Shown: positions 7,613 through 17,085 of the stretch, piece by piece
Layout: each line of letters starts with the position of its first letter
How positions within the stretch are numbered: the first letter of the stretch is position 1
Source of the DNA: Treponema primitia ZAS-2
GTDB lineage: Bacteria > Spirochaetota > Spirochaetia > Treponematales > Breznakiellaceae
Assembly: GCF_000214375.1 (NCBI RefSeq)
Contig: NC_015578.1
Coordinates: forward strand, 2,604,001-2,668,000
Direction: 5' to 3'
DNA length: 64,000 bases
Translations under genes and position numbers: made by a program
Notes under the pieces: generated by a model
The model's input: the letters and a program-made list of their open reading frames with translations, nothing else
Databases searched by the model: none
What the model was told of the DNA's origin: nothing

Positions 7613-9174
7613 CAAGCATGGAAGAACGTATTAACCGGGATGAACGGGACGGAGAAGTACTCATCAATTACTTCCGCGGCGCCCTGGCGCTCATCTGGGT
7701 GTTGGGACTGGTGGTAATTTCCATAGTCAGACATAAAAACGGTTTCGGTTATACCCCCTGGCGGGGCCATTTCGGCACCTCGGAGTATCTGGTTTTTTCA
7801 ATAATACTTTTTTTCTATCTGCGGAGAAAAGAACTGCTATCCCCTTATTTTAAGTATATTTGCGTGGTCTTGGACATGGTTTTTATTTCCACAGCCATCT
7901 TCATCACCGCAACCTACCCTACCCATTCCATGCCCATAGGTTTTCTCTCCATCCAGGCGCTCTTTTATGTACTCCTGGTTGCCCTGGGCGCCTTCCGGTA
8001 CAATGTACGCTGCGCCATTTTTTCCGGGATTTTCGCCGGTATCCTCTATGCCTTTGTGATCATCTATCACCGTAATATCATTGATATTCCCTATACGGCC
8101 CTGTATAAAGGTCAGGTACACGAGATTTCCTTTCCCCTCTACAACGAGGTCTTCAGAATAATGGGGATGATCATGGCCGGAGCGGTCACGGGGATTGCCT
8201 GTAAACGGCACATTGCCCTGTTTCAAAACATGATAAAATCCGAATCCGACGCTGCCGAAGCCGCCTCCCGGACCGTGGTCCAGACCAAGGAGATCGCCGG
8301 TACCATACAGAAGTCCACGGACGAAATCTTTATCTCCTCCAAGGACATCTTTACCACCGCCAATAACCAGGCCGCCAGTGTCCAGGAAATTGAAAGCACT
8401 ATTAATGAGAACGCCCAGATTGCGTCCTATATATCGGAGATGACCGGCAGCGTTGCTACCATCGCCGCAAAAATGGAAGATGACGTTATCCAGGGCTTTT
8501 CAGTGCTTGAAAGCAATGTTAACAAGATGGGAGACATCAAAGAAAAGAACGATGCTATCATTTCCGGTATCATAAACCTAGGCAACAAGATTGCTAAGAT
8601 ACGGGATATTGTCAAAACCATCAACACCATCACGGACCAGACCAAGGTGATAGCCTTTAACGCCGCCCTGGAAGCGGCAAGCGCCGGGGATAAGGGTAAA
8701 CGTTTCGCCGTGGTAGCCAGCGAGGTAAACCGCCTGGCCGACGATATAGCGTCCCTAACCAAACAGATCCGGGATCAGGTGGAGGAAATACAGGATTCCT
8801 CCTCCTCCCTCATTGTTTCCAGCGAGGAGGGTGCGGATAAGATCACCGAAGGCTATAAGCTGATTAAGGACCTGGAGGATGTTTTCAAGGAAATACGGTC
8901 CGGTGCCGAAATAACCTCCAACCAGGCCCAAACTATTACGGTGTCCACCCAGAAACAGCAGAAGTCCTCAGAGCAGATCAATATAGCAATTACGGATATA
9001 TCCAAGGGCTTAAGCAATTTTATTCATTCCACCGAGATCGCCACTGCCTCCGCAGAAGGTCTTACCCAATTGATCAAGGAACTGGAGATTATCCTGGATA
9101 CCAAAAAGACCGGTCCTGCCGGGACCAAATCCGGATCCGCCGATGACAGAGTCATCGATCCTATAAGCGTTTAA
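7609..9174 (+). CDS. Methyl-accepting chemotaxis protein with multi-pass membrane sensor
   Basis: The 521-residue receptor starts at an ATG overlapping the previous stop. Residues 20-205 form about six membrane segments with short loops, so ligand sensing would be within the membrane or of membrane state rather than by a periplasmic domain. No HAMP is apparent; the membrane block runs straight into the cytoplasmic coiled coil. The signalling tip is near canonical: TDQTKVIAFNAALEAASAGD and FAVVASEVNRLADDI. Pairing it with a periplasmic-sensor receptor in the same operon suggests mixed arrays. The last 20 residues are low complexity. Confidence 0.93.
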   Translation: MTSMEERINRDERDGEVLINYFRGALALIWVLGLVVISIVRHKNGFGYTPWRGHFGTSEYLVFSIILFFYLRRKELLSPYFKYICVVLDMVFISTAIFITATYPTHSMPIGFLSIQALFYVLLVALGAFRYNVRCAIFSGIFAGILYAFVIIYHRNIIDIPYTALYKGQVHEISFPLYNEVFRIMGMIMAGAVTGIACKRHIALFQNMIKSESDAAEAASRTVVQTKEIAGTIQKSTDEIFISSKDIFTTANNQAASVQEIESTINENAQIASYISEMTGSVATIAAKMEDDVIQGFSVLESNVNKMGDIKEKNDAIISGIINLGNKIAKIRDIVKTINTITDQTKVIAFNAALEAASAGDKGKRFAVVASEVNRLADDIASLTKQIRDQVEEIQDSSSSLIVSSEEGADKITEGYKLIKDLEDVFKEIRSGAEITSNQAQTITVSTQKQQKSSEQINIAITDISKGLSNFIHSTEIATASAEGLTQLIKELEIILDTKKTGPAGTKSGSADDRVIDPISV

Positions 9175-9182
9175 GGGCTTTT

Positions 9183-11531
9183 ATGGCAATAGATAAGGGA
9201 AAGTACATCGGTAAATTTATCGATGAGGGAATCGAAAACATCAAGGTTGTAGAATCGTTGCTCTTTGAAATAAAGGACGGCGTTTCGGTGGATGATGATC
9301 TGGCAACCCTGCTGCGGGCCCTCCATACCCTGAAAGGTTCCTCCCGGATGCTGGAATTTAAGCGCATCGAAGCCCTGACCCATGCCCTGGAAGGGGTTTT
9401 TGTAGCGGTCCGGGAACAGCGCATCGGCCTGACCGATAATGCCCTGCGGCTTGCCCTTTCAGCCCTGGATACCCTTAAGTCCGGACTTGCCCAGGTGCAG
9501 AAAACCGAAGACGACGCCATTGATATCCTGGCCTTTGAAAAGGAGCTTGCGGCCCTGGCGTCCAATGAGGAATTCCTGGTACCCGTAAGCGCCGATGCCT
9601 CCCATGGCGGGGCGGCCAAGGGCCAGGGCGGCGAGACAGCCCCGGAAAATTCCCCAGGCGCCCCCGAAGAGACTACGGGGGAAACCGTGGGTAAAAAACG
9701 GAAAAAGAAGGGCGGGAACCTGGTAGTCAGCAACCGGGCTCTGGAGGAACTCGGGGAGCGTTCCGTAGAAAAGGCGGAAGCCGGAGAAACCGAAAGCCAA
9801 CTGGCCAAGCGGGAAAAACGGCAGGACGCAAAATCCGAAAGCATACGCATATCCCTTACTAAAATTGATGATATCATTAAAAGTATCGCTTCCCTTCAAT
9901 CTCTGGAGATCGCCTCAAAAACCATTTCCATGGAAACAGAAGCGGTGCATGAGCTTATCAAGGTACTATCCCGGACCATCAAGGTAGACAAAACACTGAA
10001 CCCAGCGATAAAAGCCCAGTTCAGAAAAATTGAACAGCTCAATGGGAAGATAAATTCCCGGCTCAGAAACTATTCCATAGATGTGGGAAACCATACCCGG
10101 AACGCCTACGACAGCGTAATATCCCTGCGTATGCTTCCGCTTTCCACAATCCTGGAAGCCTATCCCCGGTATGTTTTTGAAATGTCCGCAGAACTGGGAA
10201 AAAAAGTACAGCTGATCATTGAGGGAAGCGAAAACGAGATCGATAAAAATATTATCGAAATACTTTCGGATGTTTTCCTCCACATGATCCGCAATTCCCT
10301 GGATCACGGCATTGAAAGCCCGAAAGACCGTATCGCCGCAGGAAAGGATGAGACCGGGCAGCTGGCCATCCGCTGCGCCCGGGAAAGCGGGAACATGAAA
10401 ATAACCATTTCCGATGACGGCAGCGGCATTAACCTTGAGGCAATACGGGCCAAGGCGGTGGAACAGGGATTTGTGACCGCCGATGCCGCCCGTTCCATGG
10501 GAGAGGACGACCTCACGGGCTTTATATTCCAGAGCGGCTTCACCACCTCCCGCTCGATCAACAGCATTTCAGGCCGGGGGGTCGGCATGGATGCGGTACG
10601 GGCCAGTATTGAACAGCTTAAAGGAAGTATCCTGGTAGAAAGCCTTCCCGGCAAGGGCACTGTTTTTACCATCCTGGTCCCCCTTTCCATAGCCTCCCTC
10701 ATGGGTTTCCCCATTGTCTGCGGGGACATGAAATTTATCATCCCCGCAAATTTTGTGGACACCATACTCCTTATAAATCAGGAAGATATTATTACTGTGG
10801 TTGATCGGCCGGGAATCAAATTTGAAAACCGGATAATAAAACTGTATTATCTTAACCAGATCCTGCACCTTAAAAACGAAGGGGATCAAAATACCAAGAA
10901 AGCTATTTTTGTGGTTATCATCCATGCCTATGATGATGTTATTGCCCTGGTTATCGACAGCATCAGCAGTATGCGTTCAGTAATCCTCAAATCAATGCCT
11001 GGCTTTATGGAGAGTATTCCTGTTTTTTCAGGAATGGTGTTAAGCGAAGACTATGAAATGGTGCCCGCACTGCACATACCCACGGTGATACGCATGGCAA
11101 AACACCTCAAAACCATTGATATGAAGAAACGGCACATCGAATATGAAAGGATGCGCAAGTCCGTACTGGTGGTTGACGATTCCCTTCCCACTAGGGAGAT
11201 TGAAGGGGAGATACTCAGGGCCGAAGGCTACAAGGTAGATACCGCCGCAGACGGCGCGGAAGCTTTGGCGGCGGCAAAGAACAGCCAATATGACCTTATC
11301 TGCACGGACCTCAACATGCCCATTATGGACGGCTTTTTGCTTACCGAAAATGTCCGCAAGAACGAGGCCCTGGCAAAGATTCCAATCATTGTTATTTCAT
11401 CACGGGAGAGCGAAGAGGATCAGAAACGGGCGGCCATGCTCGGGGCGAACCGTTATATTATAAAAAATTCTTTCAATAACCACAATCTGCTTACGGCAGT
11501 TAAGGACCTTATCGGAGAGGCAAATGGATAG
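9183..11531 (+). CDS. cheA: CheA histidine kinase with C-terminal receiver
   Basis: The order of domains over 782 residues is: HPt with His48 in ALHTLKGSSRML; a charged low-complexity linker (about 130-220); dimerisation helices; ATPase with N-box HMIRNSLDHGIESP, then DDGSGINL and GRGVGMDAV; a CheW-like domain (about 490-640); and a receiver from residue 659 (KSVLVVDDSLPTRE) with acceptor Asp709 (CTDLNMPIMDG). A separate P2 domain is not evident. A fused receiver is typical of non-flagellar or gliding-type systems, where it acts as a phosphate sink or intramolecular regulator. No free cheY lies in the operon. It overlaps the cyclase gene by 8 bases. Confidence 0.95.
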   Translation: MAIDKGKYIGKFIDEGIENIKVVESLLFEIKDGVSVDDDLATLLRALHTLKGSSRMLEFKRIEALTHALEGVFVAVREQRIGLTDNALRLALSALDTLKSGLAQVQKTEDDAIDILAFEKELAALASNEEFLVPVSADASHGGAAKGQGGETAPENSPGAPEETTGETVGKKRKKKGGNLVVSNRALEELGERSVEKAEAGETESQLAKREKRQDAKSESIRISLTKIDDIIKSIASLQSLEIASKTISMETEAVHELIKVLSRTIKVDKTLNPAIKAQFRKIEQLNGKINSRLRNYSIDVGNHTRNAYDSVISLRMLPLSTILEAYPRYVFEMSAELGKKVQLIIEGSENEIDKNIIEILSDVFLHMIRNSLDHGIESPKDRIAAGKDETGQLAIRCARESGNMKITISDDGSGINLEAIRAKAVEQGFVTADAARSMGEDDLTGFIFQSGFTTSRSINSISGRGVGMDAVRASIEQLKGSILVESLPGKGTVFTILVPLSIASLMGFPIVCGDMKFIIPANFVDTILLINQEDIITVVDRPGIKFENRIIKLYYLNQILHLKNEGDQNTKKAIFVVIIHAYDDVIALVIDSISSMRSVILKSMPGFMESIPVFSGMVLSEDYEMVPALHIPTVIRMAKHLKTIDMKKRHIEYERMRKSVLVVDDSLPTREIEGEILRAEGYKVDTAADGAEALAAAKNSQYDLICTDLNMPIMDGFLLTENVRKNEALAKIPIIVISSRESEEDQKRAAMLGANRYIIKNSFNNHNLLTAVKDLIGEANG

Positions 11532-13413
11532 TACGGTTTTGCAGGAAGAAAAACGTATACTGCTTTTTGAGGATTCGGATATTTTTGCCGACATGGTGCT
11601 GGAATTCCTCACTGCCCTGGGCTATACCACTGCTCGGGCGGTCAACGGATTTGAGGGAATCAAGGCGGTGTTCACCTTTAAGCCCCACCTTATCATCACT
11701 GATGTGGAGATGCCCCTCTTTAAGGGCTACCAGGCTACCAGGCTTTTAAAATCCCGGAAAAGCACAAAAGATATTCCCATTATCATGTTTACAAGCCTCA
11801 ATGAACTTAAGGATAAATTCTGGGGTAACCAGGCGGGGGCAGACTGGTATATAGAAAAATCCCCTGAAAATTTCTCGGAACTCCGGAGCAAAATAACCCA
11901 GCTCCTCTCCGAAGCGACGCCCACTGATTTCGTGGCCCTTGAGCGGGACGGGAAACGTATAGACGACAATGCCCTGATAGAAACGGTAAACAACCTCCTG
12001 GATGCCAAACTGTTCCAGACCACGGTGATAGGAATGCTGGCGGAACTTTCCGCCAAACTCGGCTCCCTGGAAGATATAGCCAAGGGGTTTTTTGACCTCC
12101 TGAACTATATCTGCCAGGCGGAGATAGTATCCCTGATGATAAAGGGCGCGGATAATTCCCTGATGGTGTATACCGCGAATATCGGGGGCTTTAACGCCGT
12201 AATTACCGATGATTTCAATGCCATCAGCATTGCGGATTTTGACAACCTGTTTCCTGACTTTCAGGTTGTCACCAGGGAAGTAAAGGATTTTTACCTCGCC
12301 GGGGAAAAGAAAAAGCGGATTGAATCCTACATCATGGTCCCCCTTTTAGTCGGCGGCGAAAAATTTGCCACCGTGCATATTGGCAATTCCATCAAGGAAT
12401 ATTTTTCCCCCACCATCAGGGAAAACATGGATGTTTTTCTGAATGCCGCCGCTCCGATTATTTCCAACGCCCTTTCCATGCTTGAGATGGAGGAACTGCA
12501 AAAGAAAACCCGGGTAGCCTTTGCCCGGTATGTTCCTGCGGATGTAATAGACGAAATTATCCACAAGTCATCGGAAACCGCAAGCTTAAGCGAAACCAGA
12601 AACCTGGTGGTCTTTTTTCTGGACATCAGGAATTTTACCAAGATTTCCGAAAACTCAAGCGCCCAGGACCTGGTAAATTTTTTGAATAAATTCTTCTCCG
12701 CCATGGGGAACGAAATTATCGCCGAGGGTGGGCATATCGATAAATTTATCGGGGATTCTATCATGGCCATATTCGGCGCCCCCCGGTCTCTGCCCAATGC
12801 CCCGGCCTGCGCAATCCGTGCGGCCATACGAATGATCCGGGCCCTGCAAACCGTGGACACCTCCCACCTCACCCTGCCTGAATCAGGGCTTGCCATAGGG
12901 ATAGGCATTAACTCAGGGGAATGCGTGGTGGGAAATATCGGCTTTCAGGACCGGATGGACTATACGGTAATCGGGGACAATGTAAACCTCGCGTCCCGTC
13001 TTGAAGGGGTTACAAAAATGTACCACCACCCGATCATCGTTTCGGAAAATATGTACGAAGCCGCCCGGGAGCAGTTCATATTCAGAAAGATAGATACAGT
13101 CAGGGTAAAGGGGAAAAATAACCCCGTGGGCTTATACGCAGTGTATATTGCCTTTGCGGGAGAGGAAGGGGCGGCGGATTTTTCGGAAGGAGTCGCCGCA
13201 TCCCTGGTTATTGACCGGGATCTCCTGGACAATTACGAAAAAGGGCTCAGGCTTTTCTATATGAGGGAATGGGAAACCGCAAAAACCTACTTCAACAACG
13301 CCCTGCGGATCAACGGTGAAGATTATTTCTCCACCCTCTATCTGGAACGGATTGAAGAATACAGCCTCATAGGCGAGCCTATGGATGATGCGGTAACCTT
13401 GACTGAGAAATAA
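11524..13413 (+). CDS. Receiver-GAF-adenylate cyclase, probable output of the chemosensory operon
   Basis: Residues 10-125 are a receiver with Glu16/Asp17, acceptor Asp60 (ITDVEMPL), Thr90 and Lys112. Residues 160-320 form a GAF-like domain. Residues 335-560 are a class III nucleotide cyclase: metal-binding Asp367 (FFLDIRNFT) and Asp411 (DKFIGDSIMAIFG), Lys407 and the MDYTVIGD region that favour ATP, and NLASRLEG with the transition-state Asn and Arg. A short helical, TPR-like tail follows. All catalytic positions appear intact, so cAMP is the expected product. The ATG lies inside the last codons of cheA, which makes this cyclase the most likely phosphorylation target of that kinase. Confidence 0.92.
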   Translation: MDSTVLQEEKRILLFEDSDIFADMVLEFLTALGYTTARAVNGFEGIKAVFTFKPHLIITDVEMPLFKGYQATRLLKSRKSTKDIPIIMFTSLNELKDKFWGNQAGADWYIEKSPENFSELRSKITQLLSEATPTDFVALERDGKRIDDNALIETVNNLLDAKLFQTTVIGMLAELSAKLGSLEDIAKGFFDLLNYICQAEIVSLMIKGADNSLMVYTANIGGFNAVITDDFNAISIADFDNLFPDFQVVTREVKDFYLAGEKKKRIESYIMVPLLVGGEKFATVHIGNSIKEYFSPTIRENMDVFLNAAAPIISNALSMLEMEELQKKTRVAFARYVPADVIDEIIHKSSETASLSETRNLVVFFLDIRNFTKISENSSAQDLVNFLNKFFSAMGNEIIAEGGHIDKFIGDSIMAIFGAPRSLPNAPACAIRAAIRMIRALQTVDTSHLTLPESGLAIGIGINSGECVVGNIGFQDRMDYTVIGDNVNLASRLEGVTKMYHHPIIVSENMYEAAREQFIFRKIDTVRVKGKNNPVGLYAVYIAFAGEEGAADFSEGVAASLVIDRDLLDNYEKGLRLFYMREWETAKTYFNNALRINGEDYFSTLYLERIEEYSLIGEPMDDAVTLTEK

Positions 13414-13482
13414 GGCGAAGCACATCGTTTTGTTTGGGAAAAAATTATGCGGCAGCCGCCGTATTAAGGAAGGAGGAACTAT

Positions 13483-13761
13483 ATGGAATGGCGAGCAAGT
13501 CACATTTTGGTTAAAGATCGGTCCTTGGCGGAGGATCTCCTGAGGCGGATCAAGCAGGGCGCCCAGTTTGAGTCCCTGGCCCGGGAATTTTCCACCTGCC
13601 CCTCCAAGTCTTCCGGGGGGGATCTGGGCTGGTTCGGCCCGGGAAAAATGGTGGCCGGCTTTGAATCGGCGATTAAACGTATTTCACCGGGGTCCATAGG
13701 GGATGTCGTACAGACCCAATTCGGGTATCATATAATCAAATGTACCGGCAGAAAAGACTGA
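13483..13761 (+). CDS. Parvulin-type peptidyl-prolyl isomerase
   Basis: The 92-residue protein is a complete single PpiC domain: RASHILVKDR at the start, the GGDLGWFGPGKM loop and FGYHIIKCTG at the end. There is no signal peptide or membrane segment, so it acts in the cytoplasm. A strong RBS (AAGGAGG) lies 8 bases before the ATG. It sits between the cyclase and the HD-GYP gene, separated from the former by 69 bases. Any role in signalling is only suggested by position. Confidence 0.9.
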   Translation: MEWRASHILVKDRSLAEDLLRRIKQGAQFESLAREFSTCPSKSSGGDLGWFGPGKMVAGFESAIKRISPGSIGDVVQTQFGYHIIKCTGRKD

Positions 13762-13783
13762 CAACCCGTTGAGGAGGGATCGG

Positions 13784-15037
13784 ATGATAGCGGATGGGCC
13801 TGATTTTAAATCTATACTTCGTTTAGACTCAGAATTAAATCAGATCCAGGATTTAGATCTCCTGTTGGAACGGATACTCCTGGAAGCCCGGGGGGTGGTT
13901 CATGCCGATGCAGGTTCGATCTACGTTCGGGAGATCGAGGAAACCGACGGGGAACGGCTGGAAAAGCTGGTCATCAAATACGCCCATAACGATACCAAAC
14001 AGAAGGAACTTCCCCCGGGACAGAAACTCATCTACTCCGTTTTTTCTGTGCCCATTAACAGCAGCACCATTTCAGGGTACTGCGCCCTGAACAAAGTACT
14101 GATCAATGTACCGGATGTGTACAACCTGCCCTCTGACGCACCCTATTCCTACAACACCAGTTTTGACCAAATTTCAGGGTATAAGACTGTCTCCACCCTG
14201 GCCATCCCCCTGGTAACCGCAGAAGGCCGCCTGATGGGGGTTATTCAGATGATCAATTCCAAGGATCCCCAGGGTAATACGGTCCCCTTTTCCAAGGACG
14301 ATGAATTCCTCATTACCCACTTTGCCGCCAATGCCACGGTAGCCCTCCAGCGGGCCTATGTAACCCGGGCCATGATACTCAGGATGATCCGCATGTCCGA
14401 ACTCCGGGACCCCAAGGAGACCGGGACCCATGTAAACCGGGTAGCGGGCTATGCGGTGGAGATCTACGATGGATGGGCCCGGAACCACGGCGTCCCCGAT
14501 GTGGAGCGGGAAAAGTACCGTGATACCCTGAAGATAGCCGCTATGCTCCACGATGTGGGGAAGGTAGCCATATCGGATATGATCCTGAAAAAGCCCGGAC
14601 GTTTTACCCCCGAGGAATACCTGGTCATGCAGCACCATACCGTGTACGGGGCGGGGCTCTTTGACGATCTCCAGTCGGAACTGGATTCCATTTCCCGGGA
14701 AATAGCCCTGACCCACCATGAAAACTGGGATGGAACGGGGTATCCGGGCTGGGTAGATCCCCTTACCGGGAATCCCCTTAAAACCGACGATCAGGGAAAA
14801 CCCCTGGGAAGGAAGAAAGAGGAGATACCCCTGACAGGTCGTATCGTGGCCCTGGCGGACGTGTACGATGCCCTCTGTTCACGCCGGGTCTACAAGGACC
14901 CCTGGACCGAGGATCAGGTGCTGGATGAAATCCGGAATGTACGGGGTATCAAATTCGATCCTGAACTTGTGGATGTATTCTTTGAAGTATTGCCCAATAT
15001 AAAGCAGATCCAGGCCCTCTACCCGGAACCGAAGTAG
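13784..15037 (+). CDS. GAF-HD-GYP cyclic-di-GMP phosphodiesterase
   Basis: ATG 13784 is preceded by GAGGAGGGAT and is preferred to the in-frame TTG at 13769, which overlaps that RBS. Residues 15-190 are a GAF domain. The HD-GYP domain follows with His256-Asp257 in MLHDVGKVAIS, a downstream HH pair near residues 285-315, and Gly319-Tyr320-Pro321 in DGTGYPGW. All hallmark metal and GYP residues are present, so c-di-GMP hydrolysis is expected. Within the domain, segments such as KKPGRFTPEEY match the family. It ends six bases from the convergent YaiI-family gene, leaving no room for a separate terminator. Confidence 0.93.
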   Translation: MIADGPDFKSILRLDSELNQIQDLDLLLERILLEARGVVHADAGSIYVREIEETDGERLEKLVIKYAHNDTKQKELPPGQKLIYSVFSVPINSSTISGYCALNKVLINVPDVYNLPSDAPYSYNTSFDQISGYKTVSTLAIPLVTAEGRLMGVIQMINSKDPQGNTVPFSKDDEFLITHFAANATVALQRAYVTRAMILRMIRMSELRDPKETGTHVNRVAGYAVEIYDGWARNHGVPDVEREKYRDTLKIAAMLHDVGKVAISDMILKKPGRFTPEEYLVMQHHTVYGAGLFDDLQSELDSISREIALTHHENWDGTGYPGWVDPLTGNPLKTDDQGKPLGRKKEEIPLTGRIVALADVYDALCSRRVYKDPWTEDQVLDEIRNVRGIKFDPELVDVFFEVLPNIKQIQALYPEPK

Positions 15038-15043
15038 CTTCCC

Positions 15044-15514
15044 CTACCCCTTTAAAAGCTTAGTTAGAATCCGGTCAAACCCGTCGGCAAAGGCTTTGAG
15101 TTCCCGCTTGCCATAAGAGGGGATCCGCTCCATACCCAGACCGCTCTCCGCCAGATCCACCATAAAATCCCGCAAGGAAAGCCGCTCCCGGATATTTTCC
15201 CGGGAATAAGCCTGCCCCCGGTCGTCGATTACCGCTATGGACGCTTCCACCAGCCGGGAAGCCAGGGGTATATCCCGGGTTATCACCAGATCCCCCTCTT
15301 CGGCCAGCTCAACGATACGGTTATCTGCGGAATCTGCCCCGGCCGGGCAAAGCTCCATCCGTGCAAATTCCCCATCGGAGCTTTCAGATCCGCCTATCCC
15401 GGGTATAAGCCGGTTCGCCGCAAAAATCGCCAGTACCCCCCGGCGTTGGGCGGTCCTGAGTATCAGTTCTCGGGCCGGCCTGGGGCAGGAATCGGCGTCC
15501 ACCAGGATTTTCAC
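15044..15514 (-). CDS. YaiI/YqxD family (DUF188) protein
   Basis: The 156-residue protein matches the UPF0178 family, a predicted metal-dependent nuclease-like (PIN-related) fold: KILVDADSCPRPARELIL at the start, ADNRIVELAEEGDLVITRDI in the middle and IDDRGQAYSRENI before a helical end. The conserved acidic residues (Asp6, Asp8 and the ITRDI Asp) are retained. Its ATG overlaps the manA stop by 4 bases, so it is the last gene of the infC operon. Biochemical function of the family is not established. Confidence 0.88.
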   Translation of the reverse strand: MKILVDADSCPRPARELILRTAQRRGVLAIFAANRLIPGIGGSESSDGEFARMELCPAGADSADNRIVELAEEGDLVITRDIPLASRLVEASIAVIDDRGQAYSRENIRERLSLRDFMVDLAESGLGMERIPSYGKRELKAFADGFDRILTKLLKG

Positions 15515-16758
15515 CTGGGCTTTTCCATTGTATCCAGGCCGGTGCCGGCAATAAAAAGGGAATAACTGCCCCTTAAAACCAGCGGGGCCTCCCTTGTAGC
15601 GGCAATAAAGGCGCTTTCCCCCTGTTTCAGGGTCAGCTTTTCCCCATCATCCAGGGTTACTTCCCCTTGGGCGACAATCACTATGGCAGGCCCCTGAACC
15701 GGAAAAGCAAGGGCCTCATCGGTACTTCCGGCACCGGCCTTGGTGCTCAGCTTTTGGAGAGAAAATTCACCGCAAGGGGCGGGATACCGGGTAAGCCCCT
15801 GGGCAGAGGCTTGGGGCTTGAGAATTTCCGGCTTAAAGGGCTCAAAACCCAGTATCCCCTTAAGCTCCTGGAGATCGATATGTTTGGGGGTCAAGCCGCC
15901 CCGGAGTACATTGTCCGAATTGGCCATGAGCTCCACCCCGAATCCGTGGATATAGGCGTGGAGTATCCCCGCAGGGATGAACATAGCCTCCCCCGGGTTC
16001 AGGTGAAGCAGGTTTAGGTAAAGAGGAGCCAGGAGCGCCGGATCGCCGGGGTAAATTTCCGCAAAATGAGCGCAAAGCTTCCATTCTTCGGCGTATTCGG
16101 GAAAGTCCGATTTCCCCCGGGTGCGGGCATAGTCGCTGAGCCCCTGCCGGGTTTCGGCAGGCAGGGCAAATAGGGCGTCCAGAAAGCCCCGGAACCCCCC
16201 GCTAAGCAGGGCCGGCTTGAGGGACCCCAGCAAGGGGGAGCCAAAAGCCTCAAGGCGCCGGATAATCTCCCCGGATTCCCGAAAGCCCGCCATGGCGATC
16301 ATGGGGGTAAGGGCGCAGAGCAGTTCCGGCTTATGGTTAGCATCCCGGTAATTCCGGTTGGGAGCCCTAATGGGTATACCCAGGGCGTTTTCCCGGGCCC
16401 ACCCCGCCTTTGCCTGGGCCAGGTCCGGGTGGGCCTGAATGGAAAGGGGTTTCCCCGCGGCGAGAAGCTTGAATAAAAAGGGCAGCCCCCCATAGGCGCT
16501 GAATGTTTTAGCCCCCAAATAACGGCTCGGGTCCCGCCCTATAAGTTCCGGTAGGCTCCCGGCTTCTTCCCCGCCCTTGGCCAGTAGCGCGGGAAACTTC
16601 GTTGCAAGTAGCGAAGGGCCCTCAGGGTGGACCCCCATCCAGAGTTCAGCCCAGGGTTGGCCATCCTTATTGGGCATATTGAGGAATTGGGGTATCCAGT
16701 CAGGAGAACCCCAGTCGTAGTTTTTTACCGGATTGTCCAGTTTGAAAAGACAGCTCAT
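15511..16758 (-). CDS. manA: Mannose-6-phosphate isomerase, class I
   Basis: The 415-residue protein has the type I phosphomannose isomerase layout with the zinc site spread over KPLSIQAHPD (Gln and His), NHKPELLCAL (Glu) and the HAYIHGFGVELMANSDNVLR segment (His). The conserved GGLTPKHID motif near the catalytic Arg is present. It interconverts mannose-6-phosphate and fructose-6-phosphate, feeding glycolysis or mannosylated glycans. It starts 17 bases after zapA and overlaps the YaiI gene. Confidence 0.93.
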   Translation of the reverse strand: MSCLFKLDNPVKNYDWGSPDWIPQFLNMPNKDGQPWAELWMGVHPEGPSLLATKFPALLAKGGEEAGSLPELIGRDPSRYLGAKTFSAYGGLPFLFKLLAAGKPLSIQAHPDLAQAKAGWARENALGIPIRAPNRNYRDANHKPELLCALTPMIAMAGFRESGEIIRRLEAFGSPLLGSLKPALLSGGFRGFLDALFALPAETRQGLSDYARTRGKSDFPEYAEEWKLCAHFAEIYPGDPALLAPLYLNLLHLNPGEAMFIPAGILHAYIHGFGVELMANSDNVLRGGLTPKHIDLQELKGILGFEPFKPEILKPQASAQGLTRYPAPCGEFSLQKLSTKAGAGSTDEALAFPVQGPAIVIVAQGEVTLDDGEKLTLKQGESAFIAATREAPLVLRGSYSLFIAGTGLDTMEKPR

Positions 16759-16775
16759 GCCTTGATTTTAGCGGC

Positions 16776-17075
16776 TTAGCCGGAAATATCCAATGCCTTA
16801 TCCAAGCGGCTTATCAGTTCCTGGGTAAGCTGCTCAGCCTCCAGGGATTCATGAAGCCGGGGGTTCTGATCCGCCAGTTTCTGCACCTCATCGCAGAGCA
16901 AAAAACCCGCAACAATGGAAAGTTTAAGGGGATCATCCAAACCGGTTATTTTTTTGGTATTTTCAACAACCTGGCGATAACGGTTCAGCAGGGTTTGAAG
17001 GTAAAAGGGATCCTCATCGGCGGTCAGGGAAAAGGATGTTCCTAACATATCGATGCGAAGTTCGCTTTTCGACAT
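16776..17075 (-). CDS. zapA: ZapA cell division protein
   Basis: The 99-residue protein has the ZapA pattern: a short beta-rich N-terminus (LRIDMLGTSFSL), then FYLQTLLNRYRQVVENT, KLSIVAGFLLCDEVQKL and a terminal coiled coil. ZapA crosslinks FtsZ filaments at the division site. It lies 10 bases downstream of a coiled-coil gene that is probably its partner. Confidence 0.82.
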   Translation of the reverse strand: MSKSELRIDMLGTSFSLTADEDPFYLQTLLNRYRQVVENTKKITGLDDPLKLSIVAGFLLCDEVQKLADQNPRLHESLEAEQLTQELISRLDKALDISG

Positions 17076-17085
17076 CCGGAACTCC

